A stretch of DNA of 64,000 nucleotides. It comes from Streptomyces sp. WZ-12 (lineage in GTDB: Bacteria > Actinomycetota > Actinomycetes > Streptomycetales > Streptomycetaceae). Under the pieces are notes generated by a model, which saw only the letters and a list, made by a program, of their open reading frames with translations, did not search any database and was not told where the DNA came from. This document shows, one piece after another, positions 35,256 to 43,059 of this stretch; within the stretch, counting starts at the first letter, position 1, and each line of letters begins with the position of its first letter. The stretch covers positions 7,675,001 to 7,739,000 of the forward strand of contig NZ_CP118574.1 of assembly GCF_028898845.1 (NCBI RefSeq), given 5' to 3'. A program made the position numbers and the translations under genes.

Positions 35256-36344
35256 ATGCGCCCAGGAAAGTGGTGCGGACTCGCGGCGGTTATCGCGCTG
35301 ACCGCCACGGCATGCGGTTCAGGCGGCGGGACACGCGCTACGGGGGCGGACGGCGGTCCACCGGGCCGCGACGGCTTCCCCGTACGGGTCGCCGACTGCA
35401 AGGGCGTGGAGACCACGTTCACCGCCCCGCCCCGGAAGATCGTCACCAGCAACGCCGCCGCGCTGGAGATGCTGCTCCGGCTCGGCGCCGGCGACCGGGT
35501 CATCGGCACCGGATTCCCGCCCGGCAGGGGGACGTTGCCGGGTGGACTCGGCGCCCGGGCCGCCAAGGTGCCGGTCCTCGGCAAGGCCGTCATCCCGAAG
35601 GAGAAGCTGCTGGGCTCCGGCGCCGACCTCTACATCGACACCTTCGCCGCCATGGGCGGCGTGGGCGGCATGGGCGGCATGGGCGGCGCCGGGGACGCCC
35701 CGACCGACGAGGAGTTCAAGGCGGCCGGCATCCGCCACGTCTACCTCGCCTCCACCGCCTGCGCCCCGATGGCCAAGGGCCCGCAGCGTGACCTGTCCGG
35801 TGTCGAGGGCGACCTGACCCGGCTCGGCGCCGTCACCGGCACCGCGCCACGGGCCCGGGAACTCGTCGCCGGCATGCGCGCCAAGGTCGCCGCCGTCCAC
35901 AAGGCCGTCGCCGACGTGCCCGAGGCCGAGCGGCCCCGCTACTTCTTCTTCGACTTCGACGCCGGCACCAAGCAGCCGATGGCCGTCTGCGGCAAGCAGG
36001 TCGCCAACGCCGTGATCACCCAGGCCGGCGCCCGCAACGTCTTCGGCGACTGCGACGGGGACTTCACGCCGGTCTCCTGGGAGGACGTGGTCGCCAAGAA
36101 CCCCGACTGGATCCAACTCGCCGTCCGCGACCGCGGCGACGCGGCCGCCAACGCCAAGGCGTTCGACCAGGCCGCGCAGTTCCTGACGTCCTTCCCCGCC
36201 ACCAAGGGCCTGGCCGCGGTCCGCAACGAGCGGTTCCTGCGGATCGGTTCGGAGCCCACCACCATCGCCGGCACCCGCAACGCCGACACCGTCGAGGAGA
36301 TCGCGCACACCCTGTACCCGGCACGGTTCAAGGGAGGCCGGTAG
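35256..36344 (+). CDS. FecB-like ABC substrate-binding lipoprotein with Gly/Met-rich insert
   Basis: 362-residue metallophore/cobalamin-type (class III) binding protein. A lipoprotein signal peptide ends at ALTATAC (Cys20), followed by a Gly-rich linker. The two lobes joined by a long helix follow: PPRKIVTSNAAALEMLLRLG near residue 58 and KNPDWIQLAVRDRG near 286. An unusual loop GGVGGMGGMGGAGDAPTDEE (about 132-151), encoded by short tandem repeats, supplies Met residues that could contact a soft metal. GGGGAGAAGG precedes the ATG; a hairpin GGGCCAC-GAGG-GTGGCCC at 35190-35207 lies in the leader. It is the first gene of an importer operon; ligand not known. Confidence 0.85.
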   Translation: MRPGKWCGLAAVIALTATACGSGGGTRATGADGGPPGRDGFPVRVADCKGVETTFTAPPRKIVTSNAAALEMLLRLGAGDRVIGTGFPPGRGTLPGGLGARAAKVPVLGKAVIPKEKLLGSGADLYIDTFAAMGGVGGMGGMGGAGDAPTDEEFKAAGIRHVYLASTACAPMAKGPQRDLSGVEGDLTRLGAVTGTAPRARELVAGMRAKVAAVHKAVADVPEAERPRYFFFDFDAGTKQPMAVCGKQVANAVITQAGARNVFGDCDGDFTPVSWEDVVAKNPDWIQLAVRDRGDAAANAKAFDQAAQFLTSFPATKGLAAVRNERFLRIGSEPTTIAGTRNADTVEEIAHTLYPARFKGGR

Positions 36345-37408
36345 TGGGGGCGCGGCCGCTCGCCCCGGTACGCGAGCGGACGCGCCTGCCGCGCACCGGG
36401 CCGCTCGCCCTCGTCCTGGCCGTGGCACTGGCCGGCGCGCTGACCGCCGCGGTGTCGCTGGGCGCCACCGACCTGCCGCCCGGACACGTCTGGTCGGTGG
36501 TGCTGCGCCGGCTCGGCGGGGCCGCGCCGCACCCCGGCACGGACGAACTGATCGTGTGGCAACTCCGCGTCCCCAGAGCCCTGTTGGCGGCCTGCGTCGG
36601 CGCCGGCCTCGGGCTGGTCGGCACCGCGACCCAGGCCCTGGTGCGCAACCCGCTCGCCGACCCGTACCTCCTCGGCATCTCCAACGGCGCATCGCTCGGC
36701 GCGGTCGCCGCGATCGTGCTGGGCGCCGGGGCCGGCGGGGCGCTGGGGCTCGGCATGTCGGCGGCCGCCTTCGCCGGGGCGCTCGCCGCGTTCGCGCTGG
36801 TGTGGGCGATGGCGCGGCGCGGCGGCGGATTCTCGCCGCTGCGGCTGGTGTTGGCGGGCGTGGGCATCGGCCAGTTCCTGTCCGGCTTCACCAGTTACCT
36901 CGTCCTCCAGGCCGGCGACGAACAACAGACCCGTGGGGTGCTGTTCTGGCTGATGGGCAGCCTGGGCGGGGCCACTTGGGGCGCGCTGTGGCTGCCGGCA
37001 CTCGCGGTCGCGGCCGGCCTGCTGCTGCTCCAGGCCCGGGCCCGCGCGATGAACGCCCTGCTGATGGGTGACGAGACGGCGGCCGGGCTCGGCGTGGACG
37101 TGACCAGGCTGCGCCGCGAACTGTTCGTGGTGACCAGCCTGTTGACCGGCGTCCTGGTCGCGGTCTCCGGAGCCATCGCCTTCGTCGGCCTGATGGTGCC
37201 GCACCTGTGCCGGCTCGTCGTCGGCGGCGACCACCGCCGGCTGCTGCCGCTGTCCGCCCTCACCGGGGCGCTGCTGCTGGTGGTGGTCGACGTGGTCTGC
37301 CGAACGGCCCTGGACGGTCAGGAGCTTCCGGTCGGGGTCGTCACGGCGATGATCGGCGCGCCGGCCCTGCTGTTCGTGCTGGACCGGCGGTTGGGGGCCG
37401 AACGATGA
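36344..37408 (+). CDS. FecCD-family ABC transporter permease
   Basis: 354-residue permease with about 10 membrane helices, typical for BtuC/FecCD importers of siderophores, cobalamin or other metal complexes. Signatures: VWQLRVPRALLAACVGAGLG, GTATQALVRNPLADPYLLGI and the ATPase-contact helix AIAFVGLMVPHLCRLVVGGDHR. The GTG start shares one base with the preceding TAG stop and the stop overlaps the next ATG, so all three importer genes are coupled. The preceding gene encodes the binding lipoprotein. Confidence 0.92.
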   Translation: MGARPLAPVRERTRLPRTGPLALVLAVALAGALTAAVSLGATDLPPGHVWSVVLRRLGGAAPHPGTDELIVWQLRVPRALLAACVGAGLGLVGTATQALVRNPLADPYLLGISNGASLGAVAAIVLGAGAGGALGLGMSAAAFAGALAAFALVWAMARRGGGFSPLRLVLAGVGIGQFLSGFTSYLVLQAGDEQQTRGVLFWLMGSLGGATWGALWLPALAVAAGLLLLQARARAMNALLMGDETAAGLGVDVTRLRRELFVVTSLLTGVLVAVSGAIAFVGLMVPHLCRLVVGGDHRRLLPLSALTGALLLVVVDVVCRTALDGQELPVGVVTAMIGAPALLFVLDRRLGAER

Positions 37409-38175
37409 GGATCGACATCGAGGAGCTGCGGGTCAGCTACTCCGGACGGGACGTGGTCGCCGGGGTGCATCTGATGGCGGCCGCCGGCGAGATCGTCGGG
37501 CTGGTCGGCCCCAACGGCAGCGGCAAGTCCACCGTGCTGCGGACCGTCTACCGGCATCTGCGCCCCACCGCCGGCCGGGTCCTGCTCGCCGGAACCGACC
37601 TCGCCACCCTGTCCCCCGGCCGCACCGCCCGCCACATCGCGGCCCTCCCGCAAGAGCGCGCCGTCGACTTCGAGCTGACGGTGCGCGAGGTGGTGGCGAT
37701 GGGGCGCACGCCCTACAAACGGGCCTTCGCCGGCGAGGACGACACCGACCGGGCGTCGGTGGCCGACGCGCTCGCCGCCGTCGGCATGTCCGGCACGGAG
37801 GCCCGGCGGTTCACCGCGCTCTCCGGTGGCGAGCGGCAACGCGTCCTGTTGGCCCGGGCGTTCGCCCAGGACACGGACGTGCTGGTGCTGGACGAACCCA
37901 CCAACCACCTCGACGTCCGCCACCAGGTCGAGCTGCTGACGCTGCTCCGCGACCGGGCCCGCACCACCCTGATCTCCCTGCACGACCTGAACGCCGCGGC
38001 GTCGCTCTGCGACCGCCTGCACGTCCTGCACGACGGCCGGCTGGTGGCCTCCGGGCCGCCGCGGACGGTACTGACGCCGGAGCTGCTGGCGGAGGTCTTC
38101 GGGGTGCGGGCAGCGGTGACGGAACATCCGCTGACGGGGGATCCGTTGATCGCGTTTGATCACCGGGGCGGGTAG
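37405..38175 (+). CDS. FecE/BtuD-type ABC transporter ATP-binding protein
   Basis: 256-residue ATPase of the metal-chelate importer class. Walker A GPNGSGKST at about residue 36, Q-loop LPQE, signature LSGGERQR, Walker B VLVLDEPTNHLD and switch His in LISLHD are all intact. ATGA overlap with the permease gene. It energises import of the ligand caught by the FecB-like lipoprotein. The operon converges on the isonitrile synthase gene with a strong terminator between. Confidence 0.92.
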   Translation: MRIDIEELRVSYSGRDVVAGVHLMAAAGEIVGLVGPNGSGKSTVLRTVYRHLRPTAGRVLLAGTDLATLSPGRTARHIAALPQERAVDFELTVREVVAMGRTPYKRAFAGEDDTDRASVADALAAVGMSGTEARRFTALSGGERQRVLLARAFAQDTDVLVLDEPTNHLDVRHQVELLTLLRDRARTTLISLHDLNAAASLCDRLHVLHDGRLVASGPPRTVLTPELLAEVFGVRAAVTEHPLTGDPLIAFDHRGG

Positions 38176-38187
38176 CGGGCTGAGGGG

Positions 38188-38227
38188 GTGCCCGCAGTCC
38201 TCCGGGGAGCCGGGGGACTGCGGGCAC
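38188..38227. terminator. Bidirectional terminator between importer and isonitrile genes
   Basis: GTGCCCGCAGTCC at 38188-38200 pairs perfectly with GGACTGCGGGCAC at 38215-38227 (13 bp). It lies 12 bp after the ATPase stop and 8 bp before the end of the convergent isonitrile synthase gene. Confidence 0.85.
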
Positions 38228-38235
38228 GGCCGCGT

Positions 38236-39273
38236 TCATGCCGCTGGAGGGTCGACGTCCGGCGTTGCTGTTGCTGTTGCTGTCGCGAAGTGGCTGGGGC
38301 GCCCGTGCCGCAGGACCAGACGGCCCCGCCGCTCGGCGTCCGCCCGGCGCAGCAACTCCCGCCGCCCATCGCCGTGTTCCAGCACGCACGCGTGCCACGG
38401 CGTCGTCCACACGTCCGGCGCGTCCAGCAGGCGGATCCCGAACTTGGCCGACCCCCGCGGCTGCGGGTGGATCGACAGCCGCACCGCCCCCGGGTGGTAC
38501 CCGGCGATCAGCTCGCCCCAGGCCCGGCTCCGACGGATCACCCCGTAGGCGCGCGCCCGGCACTCCCGCTGCAACGCCGAACGGGTGCCGGGGTAGCCGT
38601 CGAGGTCGGTGTCCTCGAAGAGGAACCGGGTGATGCCCAAGTACAGCCGCCGGGCGGTCTCATCGGCCCGCGTCTCGGCCCGCAGTGCCGCCAGCGACGG
38701 CGCGTGCTCCGCCTCGATACGGGCCCGCTTGGCGTCATAGGGCAGGTCCCCGTACGCGCCCCGCAGATCGAAGACGCTCAACCGGGGCGCCAGCCCCTCC
38801 TCCTGGAGCAGCGCCCGCAGCCCGTCCCCGTACGCATCGATGTCGGCGTCCGGCACCCTGATGAGGTCGCTGAAGACGTGCCCGTCCGAGCAGATCACCA
38901 CCCGGGCGCCCGGTGGGTACACGGCCGCAATACGGGTGCACAGCCCGTCCAGGAAGCGCAGCGCGAGCCGCTCGCCCTCGTCGGGGAGCGGGCCGAGCAC
39001 CTTCGCGGGGTTGGGGGACTTGCAGGGGAAGCCCGGCAGGGTGAGGGGGATCGGCCGCCCCGCTGCGACCCAGGGGGCCAACTGGCGCAGTTGGACCGGG
39101 AAGGCGCCCGGGGTGTCGCCGCCGGGGGCGTCGTCCAGCGTGCGCCGGTAGGGGAGGAGGACGCGGAGGATCGCCTCGCAGGTGGAGGCGGTGGAGGCGG
39201 CGGACGTGGTGAGGGTGGTGGTGCGGGTGGCGGGTATGGGGCGGTCGGTGCCGAGGGTGTGGGGCGTCAGCAT
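38236..39273 (-). CDS. Isonitrile synthase (PvcA/IsnA/Dit1 family)
   Basis: 345-residue enzyme of the L-tyrosine/L-tryptophan isonitrile synthase family, which turns an amino group into an isonitrile with ribulose 5-phosphate as carbon source. Family blocks visible: LTLPGFPCKSPNPAKVLGPL (about residues 78-97), VVICSDGHVFSDLIRVPD (about 125-142) and, near the C-terminus, LSIHPQP then KFGIRLL and TTPWHACVL. The C-terminal tail FATATATATP is encoded by a GTT/GCT trinucleotide run. The ATG overlaps the P450 stop by 7 bp, so synthase and P450 are coupled, as Dit1 and the P450 Dit2 act together in yeast. Amino-acid substrate unknown. Confidence 0.85.
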   Translation of the reverse strand: MLTPHTLGTDRPIPATRTTTLTTSAASTASTCEAILRVLLPYRRTLDDAPGGDTPGAFPVQLRQLAPWVAAGRPIPLTLPGFPCKSPNPAKVLGPLPDEGERLALRFLDGLCTRIAAVYPPGARVVICSDGHVFSDLIRVPDADIDAYGDGLRALLQEEGLAPRLSVFDLRGAYGDLPYDAKRARIEAEHAPSLAALRAETRADETARRLYLGITRFLFEDTDLDGYPGTRSALQRECRARAYGVIRRSRAWGELIAGYHPGAVRLSIHPQPRGSAKFGIRLLDAPDVWTTPWHACVLEHGDGRRELLRRADAERRGRLVLRHGRPSHFATATATATPDVDPPAA

Positions 39274-40850
39274 GCGTTGTCCCGGGGAGCCGGTGTGTGC
39301 GGTGCGTTCCGCGAGCTCGGCCTGCCTGGTGCGTCCGTCGCGCTGGTGGAGCGGGCCGCGGTGATCGGGCAGCCGGTGGCGTACGTGCCGGGACCGGGGG
39401 CCTGGTCAGGGGCCCGCTCCGGTGCGTGTTCGTACGTCACCGGGAGTTGGTTCACCCCGCGGGCCAGGACCGCCGGGATCCACGGCAGTTGGTCCTCCGG
39501 GACGGCCAGGCGGAGGCCCGGCAGCCGGCGGAGCAGGGTGCCCAGCGCGATCTGCAACTCGGCGCGGGCGAGTGCGGCCCCCGGGCAGAAGTGGATGCCG
39601 TGGCCGAAGGCGAGGTGCGGGTTGGGCGAGCGGTCGAAGTCGAGGGTGTCGGGGTCGGCGAAGCGACGCGGGTCGCGGTTGGCCGCGCACAGCGAGACGA
39701 TCACCGAGTCGCCGGCCGGAATCCGGGCCCCGTGCAACTCGCTGTCCTCGGCGAAGAACCGCCAGGTCGTCAGCTCGAACGCGGCGTCGTGGCGCAGCAG
39801 TTCCTCGACGGCCCGGGGCAACAGCTCGGGCCGGGCGGCCAACGCGGCGAGGTGTTCGGGGTGGCGGAGCAGGGTGACCAGCGCGGTGGTGATCTGGTTG
39901 GTGACCGGTTCCTGGCCCGCGACCAGCAACTGGAAGACCATCGAGCCCAGTTCCTCCTGGGTCAGCTCGCCCGCGTCGCGACCGGCCACCAGACGGGACA
40001 GCAGGTCCGCCCCCGGTGTGCGCCGCTTGTGCCCGACCAGATCGGCGATGTACTGCTGGAGCCCGCGCAGCCGCGCCTCGTACGCCGGACGGCCCGGGTC
40101 CGCGGGCCCGACCGGCTGCACCACCTTCCCCCAGTCCCGGTCGAAGCGGACCGCGAACTCCTCGGGCAGGCCGATCACTTCGGCCAGCACCCGGAACGGG
40201 AAGTGCGCCGCGAACTCCGTGACCAGGTCGGCCCGGCCGACGCCCGCGAACCGGTCCAGCAGCCCATCGGCCAACTCCTGGAAGCGCGGACGGAGCGCTT
40301 CCACCCGCTGCGGTGCGAACGCATCGGTGATCATCCGCCGCATCGCGGTGTGCCGCGGCGGATCCTGGTGCAGCAGATGCACCTGGAGTTGCGAGTGCTG
40401 CGGCTCCGGCATGATCGAGGCGCGCGCCCGCCAGGCCGCGTTGCCGCGCGAGTGGTGCTTGCCCAACCGCGGGTCGGTCAGGGCCCGTTGCGCCGCCTCG
40501 TACCCGGTGACCAGCCAGGCGCACACCCCGCTGGGGAAGCGGACGCGGTGAACGGGGCCGCGCTCCCGCAACTCCGCGTAGAGGGGATAGGGGTCGCGCT
40601 TGTAGGCGGGACCGTAGAGCTCTACCAGCCCTCTCGGCTCTGTCAGCCCTCTCGGCTCTGTCAGCCCTCTCGGCTCTGCCGGCCCTGCCGGCTCTACCGG
40701 ATGGGCTGTGGTCGCCTTCTCGGTCGCGTTCGTCGTCGGGTTCGTCGTCGCGTTCATCGGTGGGCTCGTCGTCGAGTCTCCCGGGGTGGCGGGGGCCGCG
40801 GTGTCCATCGGGCCGATGGTGTCCGGTGAGTTGGGGTCGGTGGGTTTCAT
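39267..40850 (-). CDS. Cytochrome P450 coupled to isonitrile synthase, atypical I-helix
   Basis: 527-residue P450. The heme loop FGHGIHFCPGAALARAE (Cys near residue 447), ELLRHDAAFELTTWRF after the K-helix E-x-x-R equivalent, and HLLHQDPPRHTAMRRM in the C-helix are clear. The I-helix reads LLVAGQEPVTNQI: the usual acid-Thr pair for proton delivery is Glu-Pro. Such loss occurs in P450s that do coupling rather than plain hydroxylation. An 80-residue Thr/Pro/Asn-rich N-terminal extension with three EPRGLT-like repeats is unusual, and an internal start after it is possible. AAGGAAG precedes the ATG at 40850. Expected to act on the isonitrile amino acid made by the next gene. Confidence 0.87.
   Translation of the reverse strand: MKPTDPNSPDTIGPMDTAAPATPGDSTTSPPMNATTNPTTNATEKATTAHPVEPAGPAEPRGLTEPRGLTEPRGLVELYGPAYKRDPYPLYAELRERGPVHRVRFPSGVCAWLVTGYEAAQRALTDPRLGKHHSRGNAAWRARASIMPEPQHSQLQVHLLHQDPPRHTAMRRMITDAFAPQRVEALRPRFQELADGLLDRFAGVGRADLVTEFAAHFPFRVLAEVIGLPEEFAVRFDRDWGKVVQPVGPADPGRPAYEARLRGLQQYIADLVGHKRRTPGADLLSRLVAGRDAGELTQEELGSMVFQLLVAGQEPVTNQITTALVTLLRHPEHLAALAARPELLPRAVEELLRHDAAFELTTWRFFAEDSELHGARIPAGDSVIVSLCAANRDPRRFADPDTLDFDRSPNPHLAFGHGIHFCPGAALARAELQIALGTLLRRLPGLRLAVPEDQLPWIPAVLARGVNQLPVTYEHAPERAPDQAPGPGTYATGCPITAARSTSATDAPGRPSSRNAPHTPAPRDNAC
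40626..40679 (-). repeat. Three 18-bp direct repeats in the P450 gene
   Basis: CAGCCCTCTCGGCTCTGT occurs at 40626, 40644 and 40662 (last base of the third copy is C). It encodes the EPRGLT repeats of the P450 N-terminal extension, so copy number can change without frameshift. Confidence 0.9.
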
Positions 40851-40930
40851 CTGGTCTTCCTTCGGTGGGAGATGGGGGGAGGGCGGGCGAGGGCAGGTGG
40901 GTGGACCGGCCCGTACGGGCGCCGGGCGGC

Positions 40931-42805
40931 TCACACGGCGATCTCCGGCCGGTAGAGGTCGAGCCACAGCGCGAGGTCCACCACGCGTTCCAGCCGCAGC
41001 CGGTGCCCCCACTCCAGCCGTTCCGGCGCGGTCGTCAGGTTGGCGGCGAGGACCCGCTCGTCGACCAGGTCGCGCACCCGCCCGCCGGCCGCGTCCAACG
41101 CCTCGCGGGCGAGCCGCTGAAGCCCGCGGTTGTAGTCGGGGTGGTGGGTGGCCGGATAGTGGTTCTTGGCCCGCCACAGCACGGACCGCGGGGCGAGCCC
41201 GGCGCCCACGGCGCGCAGCAGGCTCTTCTCCCGGCCGTCGTGCCGGTGCAGCTCCCAGGGCGCGTTGAAGGCGTACTCGACCAGCCGGTGGTCGCAGTAC
41301 GGCACCCGCACCTCCAGACCCCGCGCCATGCTGAGCCGGTCCTTGCGGTGCAGGAGCTGGCGCAGCCAGCGGGTCAGCGACAGGTGCTGGAGCTCGCGTT
41401 GCCGGTGTTGCGCCGCGCTCTCGCCGTCGAGGTGCGGCACCGCTGCCAGCGCCGCGCGGTAGGTGTCGCGCTGGAACTCCCCGATGCGCAACTCCCGGGC
41501 CAGCTCCGGGTGGAGCGGCATCGCCGCCTCGTCGCTGGTGACCCGCAGCCACGGGAACGTGGGCGCGGCCAGCGCCGCCGGATCGTGGAACCACGGGTAG
41601 CCGCCGAACACCTCGTCCGCGGCCTCGCCCGACACCGCCACCGTCGAGTGCTCCCTGATCCGGCCGAAGAGCAGGTACAGCGAGGTGTCCATGTCGCCGA
41701 CGCCGATGGGCGAATCGCGGGCCGCGACCACGGCCGTGCGGTGCCCGGGGTCCAACAGCGCCTGCGGGTCCAGCACCACGGTCTGGTGCTCGGTGCCGAT
41801 GAACGCGCCCGCCTCGACGGCGTACGGCGCGTCGTGCCCGGTGCGCAGCACATCGCCGGTGAAGCGCTCCGCCTGGTCGCTGTAGTCGACGGCGTACGAG
41901 CGCAACCGCGCCTTAGGGCCCTCCCGGAGCCGCAGTTCGTCGGCGAGCAGCGCCGTGACGACCGTCGAGTCCAGCCCGCCGGACAGCAGACTGCACCGCG
42001 GCACATCGGCCTCCAACTGGGAACGCACCGCGTGCTCCAGGCGCTCGCGGACCCCGGCGGTGGTGGCCGCGAGGTCCGGGTCACCGTGCGGCCGCGCGGT
42101 CAACTGCCAGTAGAGCCGCTCGGTCAGCCCGTCGCGGTCGAACGCCACCAGGCCGCCGGGCGGCACCTCCCGCACCCCCGCCCACAGCGTCGCCCCCGTC
42201 CCGAACACCAGGCCGTACGCCTCCCGGAGCCCCTGCGCATCCACCCGCGGTACGCAATCGGGGTGCGCGAACAGTGACTTGGGCTCGGAGCCGAAGACCA
42301 GGCCGCCGTCGGGCGTCCGGGCGTAGTACAGCGGCTTGACGCCCATCTGGTCCCGCACCAGCAACAGCCGGCGCGCCCCCGCGTCCCACACGGCGAACGC
42401 GTACATGCCCACCAGCCGCTCGGCCAGCCCCGCACCCCACTCCTGGTAGCCGCGCAACACCACCTCGGTATCGCTCCGTGTCGCGAACTCCCGTCCGGCG
42501 GAGCGGAGTTCGGCGCGCAGCTCGTGGTGGTTGTAGACCTCGCCGCTGTAGCTGAGGACGACCGTGTCGGGGGTGGGACTCCCGCTGGCCCGTGGGGCGC
42601 CGGTGGCGCTCGCCGTCATGGGCTGCGCGCCGCCCTCGATGTCGAGCACGGCCAGCCTCCGGTGCCCGAGTGCGGCATGCGGACCGACCCAGGTACCCGA
42701 ACCGTCGGGCCCACGGGGAGCGAGCGCGGCGGTCATCCGCTCGATGACGCGGGGCCGCCCCCCGGGCTCTTCGCCGAACGAAACCCAACCGGTAATGCCG
42801 CACAT
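40931..42805 (-). CDS. Asparagine synthase-like glutamine amidotransferase in isonitrile locus
   Basis: 624-residue AsnB-type enzyme. The N-terminal class-II glutaminase starts MCGITGWVSF with the catalytic Cys2 exposed after Met removal, and contains RGPDG and SYSGEVYNHHELR. The C-terminal synthetase domain has the PP-loop SLLSGGLDST (about residue 265) and VSGEAADEVFGGY. It adenylates a carboxylate and amidates it with glutamine nitrogen, making Asn or, in biosynthetic loci, an amide of a pathway acid. AAAGG precedes the ATG. It lies 80 bp upstream of the P450 on the same strand, so a role in tailoring the isonitrile product is likely but inferred; a housekeeping Asn role is the alternative. 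Confidence 0.88.
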   Translation of the reverse strand: MCGITGWVSFGEEPGGRPRVIERMTAALAPRGPDGSGTWVGPHAALGHRRLAVLDIEGGAQPMTASATGAPRASGSPTPDTVVLSYSGEVYNHHELRAELRSAGREFATRSDTEVVLRGYQEWGAGLAERLVGMYAFAVWDAGARRLLLVRDQMGVKPLYYARTPDGGLVFGSEPKSLFAHPDCVPRVDAQGLREAYGLVFGTGATLWAGVREVPPGGLVAFDRDGLTERLYWQLTARPHGDPDLAATTAGVRERLEHAVRSQLEADVPRCSLLSGGLDSTVVTALLADELRLREGPKARLRSYAVDYSDQAERFTGDVLRTGHDAPYAVEAGAFIGTEHQTVVLDPQALLDPGHRTAVVAARDSPIGVGDMDTSLYLLFGRIREHSTVAVSGEAADEVFGGYPWFHDPAALAAPTFPWLRVTSDEAAMPLHPELARELRIGEFQRDTYRAALAAVPHLDGESAAQHRQRELQHLSLTRWLRQLLHRKDRLSMARGLEVRVPYCDHRLVEYAFNAPWELHRHDGREKSLLRAVGAGLAPRSVLWRAKNHYPATHHPDYNRGLQRLAREALDAAGGRVRDLVDERVLAANLTTAPERLEWGHRLRLERVVDLALWLDLYRPEIAV

Positions 42806-43059
42806 GGGGTGCCTTTCTTTGGGGTGGAGAGGGGGGTGAAGTGGGGAGGGGGAGTGTGGGGAGGGGCGGGGTGGGGTGTGGCGTGTGGCGTGTGGTGGCA
42901 TCCGCGTTCGGGGGCGTGGGTCGGGGCGCTCGGTGGCGTCGGCGCCGTCCGGTCCGATGTGGCAACGGCGTTCGGGCTGGCGGCTGGCGGCTGGCGGCTG
43001 GCGGCTGGCGGTGTGCGGCCTGGCGACGTGAGTGGCGGAACGAGGGGCGTGGACCGCGA
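42806..43059. other. Intergenic region upstream of asnB-like gene
   Basis: 254 bp, strongly purine-biased on the plus strand near 42840-42900 (runs of GGGGTG/GTGTGG), with a 7-bp tandem repeat at 42977-43011. It should hold the promoter of the minus-strand isonitrile genes; no clear -10/-35 pair was found. Confidence 0.3.
42977..43011. repeat. Five tandem copies of CTGGCGG
   Basis: A 7-bp unit CTGGCGG is repeated five times without interruption in the non-coding gap between the MFS exporter and the asnB-like gene. Confidence 0.9.
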
